The notes under the pieces were generated by a model. The model searched no databases. It was not told the DNA's origin and saw only the letters and a list, made by a program, of their open reading frames with translations. A stretch of 10,427 bases of DNA from JAYVIQ01 sp043770215 (GTDB lineage: Bacteria > Bacteroidota > Bacteroidia > Cytophagales > JAAEPT01): assembly GCA_043770215.1 (NCBI GenBank), contig JAYVIQ010000100.1:1-10427 (forward strand). Direction: 5' to 3'. This document shows positions 1 to 6,406 of this stretch, piece after piece. The translations under genes were made by a program, and so were the position numbers. Numbering within the stretch: position 1 is the stretch's first letter; each line of letters opens with the position of its first letter.

Positions 1-2153
1 AATTGTTTGAACTGCTGCGGTGCTTGCGGAAGTGTATAAAAAGCTCCGTGAAACTTACGGCTAGGCACTATAAATTCTCTTGCGCCTTCTTCTGTACCGG
101 CAGTAAGTATTGGCGTTTCTATTTCTATAAACCCATTATTGTCTAAATAATCTCTACAAAGTTTTAGAACTCTGTGTCTGTTTATAATTGCTCTGCGTGT
201 TTCTTCGCTTCTGTGGTCTAAAAATTTAAACGTAGAACGTACCGTTTCGCTTGTGTTTTTGGCTCTTTTGAGTTCAAAAGGCAACGTTTTAGATAGATTT
301 AGAATCTCTAGTTTCTGGGTTTCTAACTCAAAAGTTCCTGTTTTTATGGCAGCATTAAAATCTGCTTCATCTCTTTTTACTATTGTGCCAGTAACCATAA
401 TCACAGATTCTGGTTTTAGACGAGCCACATCTTCTTTGTTGTCTATGGCTTGTCCATTTACTCGTACTTGTAGTATTTGGTAAGAAGAATCTCTTAAATC
501 TATAAAAATCAACTCTCCGTGATCTCTTATGCTATTTACCCAGCCAGAAATTACAATTTCTTCTCCTAAGTTTGCTTCTGTAAGTTGGTCTACTTTGTGC
601 GTTCGGTAGTTTTCTTTGATAATGATTGGTACTTGTCTTAGCTCTTCATCGGGCATAGACACTTCACCAGTTTCTTCGTTTACTTTTACTTCTATGGCTT
701 TGCTTTCTGTTGATGCAGAATTGCTTGCCAATCTAGAAATAATGGTTTCACGGATTGTTTTTCCATTAGCACCTTTGCCAGTAATTTCTATTACTTTGCC
801 AATCAATTGCCCAGCTTTAGCTTGGTTGCCTGCTTTAATTTCGGCAGCAACGCTAGCGTTTTCTAACAATACTTGGTCTATGGCGGCAATTAACTTTTCT
901 TCAGATACAGCGTTTTCTTCAAAATATGTTTTGTAACTAAAGCCACTGTCTTTTAACAACTCTGCTATGGCATGTTGCATTAAAATGGGTGTAATTTTTT
1001 CTTCTTTGTACAAAACAAAAATATCAGACAAAGTATCTGAGTGTATTACCTCGTAATCTTCTGGTTTTATGTTGTTTAATAAGGTTTTGGCAGTAAATAA
1101 AGCATCTTTTAATCTGCTATTTATGGCCAAATACATAGCAGAACGCTCAGCTTCTGATGTAAAAAACTTAGCATCTACTGGTCTTACTCCGCCTTTTATT
1201 AATTCTGTTTCTATAGCAAATGGCAATAAACTTTGGTCTATGTTTATTTTATCCAAAGCATTTTTTATGTTTACAAAAGGAACGTCTGGCTCGTGAGCAA
1301 AACGGTAATCTGCTGCAAACTCTTTTTTACGCATTACTTTTGTTTGCTTTAGTTCTGCATCCCAAAGCACTGTAGTTTGGTCTGGTCTAAAGGTTTTGTT
1401 TTCTTGGTAGTACGCTAGTTGTTTGCTTACTTCTTCTACGGTAGCGTCTATCATAAACTTAAATGAATTTAAGTTTTTGATTTCGGTACGGGCATTTAAA
1501 TCCGTAGTTCCTTTTTTGCGTAAAGAAACAGAAACGTCTGATTTAAACTCCCCTTTTTCTAAGTTAGCTTCTGATATTTTTAAATTCTGAACCGTTCTTT
1601 GTAAATATTGAGCGTAAGTAGCAGCATCTTTGATGTTTGTAATGCATGGTTTTGTTACCACCTCTATTAGAGGAACTCCGCTTTTATTAAAATCTACTAA
1701 AGTGTGGTTCTTTTCGTGCATCAACTTAGCAGCATCTTCTTCTAAATGCGTTTGTTCTATTTGCACACTAAACACAGTACCATCTTCTCTATAACAATTA
1801 ATTTCTCCGTCTGGAATAATTGGATTATGAAATTGTGTCAACTGAAAATTCTTAGGTTGATCTGGATATTCATAATGTTTTCTATCCCAAGAAATTACAA
1901 GGTTTTTCATAGAAGAATTGATGGCCTTACCAAAAATTAATGCTTTGCGAATTGCTTCTGCATTTATAGCTGGCAACACCCCCATTTGACCGGTACAAAC
2001 AGAGCAAATGTGTGTGTTTGGGTGATCAGATTCTTTGTTAGGGCAGGCACAAAATAATTTAGATTCTGTATTTAAGCGTATATGGGTTTCTATACCTATA
2101 ACCAACTCCAAGCCTTGTGCTTCTAGTGCAGATGTTACTTGTTCTCTGTCCAT
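1..2153 (-). CDS. gatB-aspS: GatB-AspRS fusion: tRNA amidotransferase subunit B joined to aspartyl-tRNA synthetase (3' end outside window)
   Basis: I translated this strand by hand: the frame is open from the ATG at 2153 to the left edge, giving 717 complete codons. Residues about 16-478 are a full GatB, the subunit that phosphorylates the carboxylate of Asp/Glu on mischarged tRNA. Visible landmarks are the N-terminal motif VIGIETHIRLNT (E22, H24), four probable zinc cysteines (C35, C37, C50, C53), and the YqeY-like C-terminal tail ending TIRETIISRLAS. A charged linker (about 479-512) follows. From Y516 the sequence is bacterial AspRS: OB-fold anticodon-binding domain (WVNSIRDHGELIFIDLRD, 538-555), then the start of the class II catalytic core with motif 1 (ETPIL, P681) and the region GTEEGAREF...LPQAPQQFKQ (686-717). 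About 380 further synthetase residues would lie outside. The start codon overlaps the gatA stop by one base (TAATG), which suggests translational coupling. No stop or frameshift lies between the halves. I recall similar fusions annotated in some Flavobacteriaceae. Confidence 0.95.
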   Translation of the reverse strand, partial: MDREQVTSALEAQGLELVIGIETHIRLNTESKLFCACPNKESDHPNTHICSVCTGQMGVLPAINAEAIRKALIFGKAINSSMKNLVISWDRKHYEYPDQPKNFQLTQFHNPIIPDGEINCYREDGTVFSVQIEQTHLEEDAAKLMHEKNHTLVDFNKSGVPLIEVVTKPCITNIKDAATYAQYLQRTVQNLKISEANLEKGEFKSDVSVSLRKKGTTDLNARTEIKNLNSFKFMIDATVEEVSKQLAYYQENKTFRPDQTTVLWDAELKQTKVMRKKEFAADYRFAHEPDVPFVNIKNALDKINIDQSLLPFAIETELIKGGVRPVDAKFFTSEAERSAMYLAINSRLKDALFTAKTLLNNIKPEDYEVIHSDTLSDIFVLYKEEKITPILMQHAIAELLKDSGFSYKTYFEENAVSEEKLIAAIDQVLLENASVAAEIKAGNQAKAGQLIGKVIEITGKGANGKTIRETIISRLASNSASTESKAIEVKVNEETGEVSMPDEELRQVPIIIKENYRTHKVDQLTEANLGEEIVISGWVNSIRDHGELIFIDLRDSSYQILQVRVNGQAIDNKEDVARLKPESVIMVTGTIVKRDEADFNAAIKTGTFELETQKLEILNLSKTLPFELKRAKNTSETVRSTFKFLDHRSEETRRAIINRHRVLKLCRDYLDNNGFIEIETPILTAGTEEGAREFIVPSRKFHGAFYTLPQAPQQFKQ

Positions 2154-3556
2154 TAAATAATGCTATTGATTGTGTTTGCACACGTAAATAAAATTCCTTC
2201 TTGTTTTTTTGCGGCAGTTAGTTGCATGCCTGTAGCTGTTCCTTGCGGAATAGTAAGGGTAGGCAAACCTCCTAAACTAAACCCTACAGTATATGCATCT
2301 GACAAATACATGGTCATAGGGTCTTTTAGATTTTCTCCTACTTTAGGTACTTTGTTTGGGGTTACAGGAGATAGTATCAAAGCAACTTCTTCAAAATCTT
2401 GGGCAAATTTGTTGCTTATTTGGTTTCTTATTTGCTGTGCTTTTAAATAAATTTCTTCAGAATGCCCCTGTGATAAAACTTGGTTTCCTCCAACTATTCT
2501 GCGCTGAGTTTCTGCTGTAAAATTTTCTGATCTTGTGATAGAATACCCTTCTTTTAAGGTTTCTCCTTCTGCTCTAACACCATAATTTGTGCCATCTAAT
2601 CTTGCAAGGTTAGACGCTGTTTCTGCCATTGCCAATGCATAATACGTACTTACCAATAAATTAGAATCGAAAAAATCTAAGGGAACAATTTCCATCCCTT
2701 GTGCTTTTAGCTTGTCTAAAACCAATAAAAAGTCTGCTTTTATTTCTGGATGAATGGCTTTTGTTTCAATAAAATTTTTGTAATACCCTATTTTAGTGCC
2801 TTTTGTCAGCAAATTGCTCACTTCTTGGTCACTCACGTTTTCTGAGTCGTAACTTGTTTGGTCTCTCCAATCTTTGCCACTTATGGTGTTTAACACAATC
2901 TGAATGTCTTCTAAACTTTGTGCAATGGGTCCAACACAATCTGTAGAAGATGCATAAGCCATTAAACCATACCTAGATATTTTTCCGTAGCTTGGCTTAA
3001 GTCCAAATACTTTGTTGTACCCTGCTGGCTGGCGAATAGAACCGCCTGTATCTCCGCCAATAGAAAAAACAGTGTTGTTTTTTGCTACGTTTACTGCACT
3101 TCCTCCACTAGATCCGCCTGCAACCAAGTTGCTGTCTAAGGCATTTGTTACTGGGCCAAATACTGTGTTTTCGCTAGAACTTCCATGTCCAAAACTATCG
3201 CAGTTTTCTTTGGTAACTGGTATAGCGCCGGCATCTAATAATTTTTGAATTGCTGTAGCTGTATACGGACTTTTATATTTCTTTAAAAAATCTGAGCTCG
3301 CAGAACTATATGTCCCTTGCAATAAATACACATCTTTTACACCAAAGGGTATGCCTTCTAACAAGCCTATAGACTCGCCTTTTGCAATTTTGGCATCTAC
3401 TTTTTCTGCTAAGTCTAGTGCATACTCTTCTAAAACGATGTTAGAACTATTGTTTGCGTTTTTTTGAAGCTCTTCTAATTTAGATTTTACTAGCGCTATG
3501 CAAGAAATCTCTTTGTTTACCAATTTATGGTGCAATGCTTTTATTTCTGAAGCCAT
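2153..3556 (-). CDS. gatA: Asp-tRNA(Asn)/Glu-tRNA(Gln) amidotransferase subunit A (glutaminase)
   Basis: GatA is the amidase-signature subunit of GatCAB. It hydrolyses Gln (or Asn) and passes ammonia to the activated aminoacyl-tRNA held by GatB, in the cytoplasm. The 467-residue length is normal for the family. The Ser-cisSer-Lys triad is intact by eye: K74 in GIPFGVKD, S149 in AGGSSGGSA and S173 in GGDTGGSIRQPAG. These have the same spacing as K79/S154/S178 that I remember for Staphylococcus aureus GatA. The conserved stretch FGLKPSYGKISRYGL follows. The start ATG lies two bases after the stop of the gatC-like gene, and the TAA stop shares a base with the gatB-aspS ATG, so the three genes form one tight operon. 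Nothing looks truncated. Assignment to GatA rather than another amidase rests on both the motifs and the neighbours. Confidence 0.97.
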   Translation of the reverse strand: MASEIKALHHKLVNKEISCIALVKSKLEELQKNANNSSNIVLEEYALDLAEKVDAKIAKGESIGLLEGIPFGVKDVYLLQGTYSSASSDFLKKYKSPYTATAIQKLLDAGAIPVTKENCDSFGHGSSSENTVFGPVTNALDSNLVAGGSSGGSAVNVAKNNTVFSIGGDTGGSIRQPAGYNKVFGLKPSYGKISRYGLMAYASSTDCVGPIAQSLEDIQIVLNTISGKDWRDQTSYDSENVSDQEVSNLLTKGTKIGYYKNFIETKAIHPEIKADFLLVLDKLKAQGMEIVPLDFFDSNLLVSTYYALAMAETASNLARLDGTNYGVRAEGETLKEGYSITRSENFTAETQRRIVGGNQVLSQGHSEEIYLKAQQIRNQISNKFAQDFEEVALILSPVTPNKVPKVGENLKDPMTMYLSDAYTVGFSLGGLPTLTIPQGTATGMQLTAAKKQEGILFTCANTINSII

Positions 3557-3558
3557 AT

Positions 3559-3828
3559 CTATTCTTCGATTACTTTAGAAACCACTAAATAATCATTTTT
3601 CGATTTTGGAAAATTTTCTATAATCAATTGGCGCTCTATGTCTGGACTCAAATGAGCAACGTCAGAGCGTAAATCCTCTAACTCTACAGCCAAAGTATTT
3701 ATCGTATTGTTTTGATTTACATCTGCCACATAACCTTGTTTGATTACCTCAAAAAGATCATCTACTACTTTAGATGCTTTTGCTCCTTTTATGCTAGACA
3801 ATACGTCTAATGTCATTTGTTTGCTCAT
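3559..3828 (-). CDS. gatC: Divergent GatC-like subunit of the tRNA amidotransferase
   Basis: This is an 89-residue protein, the usual size for GatC (about 95), and it lies directly upstream of gatA. In GatCAB the small GatC subunit wraps around the GatA-GatB interface and stabilises GatA. The C-terminal third fits GatC: LRSDVAHLSPDIERQL followed by PKSKNDYLVVSKVIEE parallels the family pattern of an LR-D segment, a helix, an NAPE-like turn, DGYF and then VPKVIE. The N-terminal half does not show the normal GatC helices (LAKLARLEL and similar); instead it has a helical segment DVLSSIKGAKASKVVDDL. The assignment therefore rests on position, size and the C-terminal match, and the protein is clearly divergent. 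The ATG at 3828 is the first possible start, because the in-frame codons upstream reach a TAG without another ATG. An internal Met at residue 5 is an alternative start. Confidence 0.72.
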   Translation of the reverse strand: MSKQMTLDVLSSIKGAKASKVVDDLFEVIKQGYVADVNQNNTINTLAVELEDLRSDVAHLSPDIERQLIIENFPKSKNDYLVVSKVIEE

Positions 3829-3906
3829 ATCAGCTTCAGCCTTTGGTGTTAAATGTGCAGTCTATAAACCTTTAATTATTCAAAATGGTCTATTTATACT
3901 AATCTA

Positions 3907-3932
3907 CGAATATACAGACTTTTAATTAGTCT
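3907..3932 (-). promoter_or_regulatory. Possible promoter/operator for the gat operon (weak)
   Basis: In the 228-bp gap upstream of gatC, the minus strand carries TATATTCG (3907-3914), one mismatch from the Bacteroidota -7 element TAnnTTTG. Directly upstream of it is an inverted repeat with arms AGACT and AGTCT around a 7-base spacer (3916-3932). No convincing -33 element is visible. If real, the leader would be about 70 bases. The dyad sits where a repressor or activator might bind, but 5-bp arms in AT-rich DNA are weak evidence. I see nothing else in 3829-4056. Confidence 0.25.
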
Positions 3933-4056
3933 TAAAATTAAAAAGAAGCTAGAATACTGCGGTGTGCAAAAAATGTAATACTATCTAGGTCAAAAACCAC
4001 AAAAGGTGAGCTTATAAACTTACCTAAGTTACTTACTTTGTATACAATATTCTTTG

Positions 4057-4635
4057 TTATTGGGCTTTGAAAATCTCTTTCTCTATCTGCTCAGGAGTAT
4101 CTGTACTGCCAAAATGCTTTACTAAATTTCCTTCTTCGTTTATCAAAAATTTGTTGAAGTTCCAACTTACAGAGTTGTCTTTTACACCATTTAGTTTTTT
4201 ATCTGTAAGCCATTTGTAAATAGGATCTTTTGAAAGGCCTTTGACTTTTACTTTGCTGCTTAACGGAAAACTTACTCCATAATTTAGTTGACAAAAACTC
4301 TCTATTTTTTCTTCGCTTCCGTTTTCTTGAAACAAAAACTGATTGCAAGGAAAACCGATGACTACCAAATCTTGGCTGTGATTTTTATACAACTGCTCTA
4401 AACCTGTATATTGGGGTGTAAAACCGCAATTAGATGCCACATTTACAATTAATATTTTCTTACCCTTGAACTGACTCAATACTATTTTTTGGTCAGAATT
4501 AAGGCTTGTAAAGCTAAGATTGTGTATAGAAGGTTTTATAGATTCTGTCATTTTTTTTGTATTTAAACCGTTTTTGCAGGCAGTAAATGCCATGAAGATA
4601 CTGAATAGAGGTATGATTTTTTTTAAATAAAGCAT
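4057..4635 (-). CDS. Glutathione-peroxidase-family (thioredoxin-type) peroxidase, predicted lipoprotein
   Basis: This is a thiol peroxidase of the GPx family, which reduces hydrogen or lipid peroxides. From the chosen ATG (4635) it has 192 residues; two further in-frame codons lead up to a TTG at 4641. The N-terminus is a lipoprotein signal (LKKIIPLFSIFMAFTAC), with the lipobox Cys at residue 20, so the enzyme is probably anchored in the cell envelope. The acidic residues that mark surface export of Bacteroidota lipoproteins are absent after this Cys, which suggests it faces the periplasm. The GPx core shows NVASNCGFTPQY (peroxidatic C70), GFPCNQFLFQENGS (C97, Q103), a probable resolving Cys (C115 in IESFCQLNYG) and the SWNFNKFLI motif (W158, N159). 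The Cys-type site plus resolving Cys points to thioredoxin rather than glutathione as reductant. That reductant call is inference. No good promoter or downstream terminator could be picked out. Confidence 0.93.
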   Translation of the reverse strand: MLYLKKIIPLFSIFMAFTACKNGLNTKKMTESIKPSIHNLSFTSLNSDQKIVLSQFKGKKILIVNVASNCGFTPQYTGLEQLYKNHSQDLVVIGFPCNQFLFQENGSEEKIESFCQLNYGVSFPLSSKVKVKGLSKDPIYKWLTDKKLNGVKDNSVSWNFNKFLINEEGNLVKHFGSTDTPEQIEKEIFKAQ

Positions 4636-4701
4636 AAGCAATTATAAACAAAATAAAGGGTATAAAACATAAACATACTTAAACAGTTAAATGTTTTAAA
4701 C

Positions 4702-4732
4702 AAAAAAACCGATTTATAAATAAATCGGTTTT
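4702..4732 (-). terminator. Intrinsic terminator of the porin gene
   Basis: The arms AAAACCGATTTA and TAAATCGGTTTT form a perfect 12-bp stem with a 4-base loop (4705-4716 and 4721-4732). On the minus strand the stem is followed by a run of seven T (4702-4708), starting 25 bases past the porin stop. It separates the porin transcript from the peroxidase gene downstream. The reverse direction also has several T after the stem, but no plus-strand gene ends here. Confidence 0.88.
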
Positions 4733-4756
4733 AAAAATCATTTGTAATTTACTTTC

Positions 4757-5902
4757 TTAGAATGCGTATACAGCAGCTATAGAGAATGAACTAATTGCTT
4801 TTTTCAAATCTCCATTAGAATCTGGTAAATTATAACCTTTTGTTGCAGCAACATTTTTGTCTGTAGATGCTTTACCAAACAAATCTGTTCTTAACTCAGG
4901 TATGAATGTTAAATCTCCAACTTTATATCTACCTGACAAAGTAAGTGCTGTTACAGAACCTCTTAATTCATTTTTTGTAGGTGAGATAGTTTTATTTATA
5001 GTTGGTATGTAAAGTCTATTTGAAGCGTCATAAACTTCATTTTTAGTCATAAACTGCTCCGCTCTTAAACCTAGTGAAAAATTATCAGAAAAAGAGTTTT
5101 GTACATATAACGCAATACCTGTAAAGTTTCTGTTGTCATCTTTAGATGTTTTAACATATCTAGTAGAAGCATTTAAGCCTAAAAACAAATCTTCTGTCGC
5201 TTGTACACCACCTGTTAAATCTATTTGATTGTACAAACCAACATTGTCTGCTGCACCATCAGCACCAGTGTTACCACCCAAATAGTTAGCGTACACAGAA
5301 AACTTATCTGCTACGTACCCAACTTGGCCACCAACCATTAAGTTGTTTTCTATCCTAGACCCATTGTTATCCAAATTATCAAGAGCAGCTATCATAACAG
5401 ATAATTTGTCTGTAAGTGCATAATTTACTTTAGCACCCGTGTTTGAAAACGGACCATTTGTAAATAAATACGATGTTGAATAGTTGTAATTACCTACTGG
5501 AGAAATATACTCATATCCTAAATAAGTGTTAAAACGACCCAATGTAAATGTCAACTTATCTGTAACATTGTAATAAGCATACAATTGATTTACAACCCCT
5601 AAAGCATCGTCTGCTGCTAAAGCATCTTTACCTCTAGGACCAAAAACTACGTCTGCAACAAAACCACTTTTGTCACCTTCTTTAGAAGCTTTTAAGTTTA
5701 TCATTCCAATATTGAAACCGTTACCATTTGCAAATGAAGTTGTTGGAGCCACTAAAGTTCCTTTTGCAGATGTGTTTAAAGTTGTTCTAACATAAGTATC
5801 TACTGAACCAGACAATGTCAATGGTGCAGATTCTGCTTCTTGAGCATAAGTTGATGTTGCAGCTACTGCACCAGCAATTAGAGATAGTAAGATTTTTTTC
5901 AT
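4757..5902 (-). CDS. Outer-membrane beta-barrel porin, OmpL/BBP2-like
   Basis: The product has 381 residues from the ATG at 5902. The frame extends seven codons upstream to a GTG (5923), but that codon overlaps the promoter's -7 element, so the ATG followed by KKILLSLIAGAVAATSTYAQ is the start. That stretch is a classical signal peptide with likely cleavage around YAQ. The mature protein is rich in alternating hydrophobic strands with Asn/Gly/Asp turns and ends in AAVYAF, the terminal aromatic typical of BamA-inserted barrels. The pattern SGSVDTYVRTTLN near the start, then VFGPRG, FTLGRFNTYLGYEYISP and GNYNYSTSYLFTNGPFSNTG, matches what I remember of the putative beta-barrel porin family (PF07642). 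It probably forms a passive outer-membrane pore; the substrate is not evident. It stands alone between its own promoter and terminator. Confidence 0.9.
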   Translation of the reverse strand: MKKILLSLIAGAVAATSTYAQEAESAPLTLSGSVDTYVRTTLNTSAKGTLVAPTTSFANGNGFNIGMINLKASKEGDKSGFVADVVFGPRGKDALAADDALGVVNQLYAYYNVTDKLTFTLGRFNTYLGYEYISPVGNYNYSTSYLFTNGPFSNTGAKVNYALTDKLSVMIAALDNLDNNGSRIENNLMVGGQVGYVADKFSVYANYLGGNTGADGAADNVGLYNQIDLTGGVQATEDLFLGLNASTRYVKTSKDDNRNFTGIALYVQNSFSDNFSLGLRAEQFMTKNEVYDASNRLYIPTINKTISPTKNELRGSVTALTLSGRYKVGDLTFIPELRTDLFGKASTDKNVAATKGYNLPDSNGDLKKAISSFSIAAVYAF

Positions 5903-5922
5903 TTGTTTATATTTATTTGTCA

Positions 5923-5953
5923 CAAATTTATGTAGAAAATATTACAAGCAAAA
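5923..5953 (-). promoter_or_regulatory. Promoter of the porin gene (Bacteroidota -33/-7 type)
   Basis: The minus strand reads TTTTG (5949-5953), 18 bases, then TAAATTTG (5923-5930), an exact TAnnTTTG -7 element with an acceptable -33 partner. Transcription would begin near 5916-5918, leaving a leader of only about 15 bases before the ATG at 5902. The short AT-rich leader without a Shine-Dalgarno site is normal for this phylum. Confidence 0.75.
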
Positions 5954-6077
5954 TTTTATCAGATAAATTGTATAAAAAATTGTTACCATATAGTTTTCCT
6001 ACACTTTTAACTGTTTTTATTGCACTATTCCATTATTTTTATTATCACATTATTAGATTACTTACGTATAACTAACA

Positions 6078-6098
6078 GTAAAAGCAATGTACTTTTAC
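6078..6098. repeat. Inverted repeat GTAAAAG / CTTTTAC
   Basis: Perfect 7-bp arms (6078-6084 and 6092-6098) flank a 7-base spacer, about 125 bases upstream of the porin -33 element. There is no T-run and no adjacent gene end, so it is not a terminator. It could be an operator or chance in AT-rich DNA. Confidence 0.35.
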
Positions 6099-6226
6099 AA
6101 TAAAAAAAATTGCACTTTAATAATATTAATAATAGTAAAACATTTAAAATCATATGCTTAAAAACTAAATAAATAGAATTTTACATACATAATGTATTAA
6201 ACATCTATTTTATAACCTTTTATTTT

Positions 6227-6242
6227 TATACGTAAATAGCAA
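6227..6242 (+). repeat. 16-bp direct repeat, copy 1 (intergenic)
   Basis: The sequence TATACGTAAATAGCAA here is repeated exactly at 6567-6582 inside the plus-strand gene. The first nine bases also occur inverted at 6062-6070 (TTACGTATA on the plus strand). The partner copy is 340 bases away. Confidence 0.8.
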
Positions 6243-6379
6243 CTCAAAAAAAACCACTGTTTATGAATGCACATCTCTTAAAAACGTACTTCTACACCCT
6301 ATTTTTGCAAACAATATTTTTTTGCACTAAAAGCCATTTAAAATCAAATTTTAGGTATTAATTTTTTAGATGCATTTTT

Positions 6380-6406
6380 AGTACATTTGTGTAAACAAAG
6401 TGTACT
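6380..6406. promoter_or_regulatory. Imperfect dyad over the promoter and start of the 6407 gene
   Basis: The left arm AGTACATTTGT (6380-6390) pairs with ACAAA-G-TGTACT (6395-6406): eleven base pairs with one bulged G and a GTAA centre. It covers the -7 element and ends one base before the start codon. Transcription should begin within it, so it is more likely to act as DNA, for example as a repressor site, than as an RNA hairpin. No regulator gene is next to it. Confidence 0.45.
6382..6389 (+). promoter_or_regulatory. -7 promoter element of the 6407 gene
   Basis: TACATTTG matches the Bacteroidota -7 consensus TAnnTTTG exactly. No clear TTTG lies about 20 bases upstream, so the -33 element is degenerate. 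The expected start of transcription is near 6393-6397, giving a leader of about ten bases. Confidence 0.65.

Larger units (their letters stand above)
6020..6328 (+). repeat. Three direct copies of TTGCACT
   Basis: Exact copies lie at 6020-6026, 6110-6116 and 6322-6328, each flanked by A/T. All are in the same orientation, spaced 90 and 212 bases apart, and lie within the gene-free region between the two divergent promoters. They might be binding sites for a regulator. The unit is short, so coincidence is possible. Confidence 0.35.
5954..6379. other. Gene-free AT-rich region between divergent genes
   Basis: This region separates the divergent porin and 6407-7246 genes. No frame has a plausible start, length and composition for a gene, and I see no tRNA-like or stable structured RNA. 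It contains a 7-bp-arm inverted repeat (6078-6098), three same-direction copies of TTGCACT, and two copies of the 9-mer TATACGTAA in opposite orientations (6062-6070 inverted, 6227-6235 direct). It is much longer than the two promoters need. It could hold distal regulator sites, an unrecognised small RNA or a decayed gene; the sequence does not decide between these. Confidence 0.6.

Noticed and set aside
253..1296. Plus-strand open frames of 75-106 codons (253-483, 616-936, 1069-1296) opposite gatB-aspS
   Set aside because: They lie antisense to a strongly supported coding frame, have Ser/Leu-rich low-information products and match no family I know.
4015..4040. Inverted repeat AACTT-ACCT-AAGTT downstream of the peroxidase gene
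   Set aside because: The 5-bp stem has no T-run on the minus strand after it, so it is not convincing as a terminator.
5815..6075. Plus-strand frame of 86 codons running from the porin signal-peptide region into the intergenic gap
   Set aside because: It is antisense to the porin N-terminus and its promoter; the product is rich in Leu, Tyr and Phe as expected from translating AT-rich DNA, with no promoter or family match.
6196..6332. Short open stretch without an ATG in the plus strand around the intergenic 16-bp repeat, which would read LYVNSNSKK
   Set aside because: It is in the same frame relative to the repeat as the downstream gene and so looked like a decayed gene copy. The translated flanks share nothing with that gene, it has no start codon and it ends after about 45 codons.
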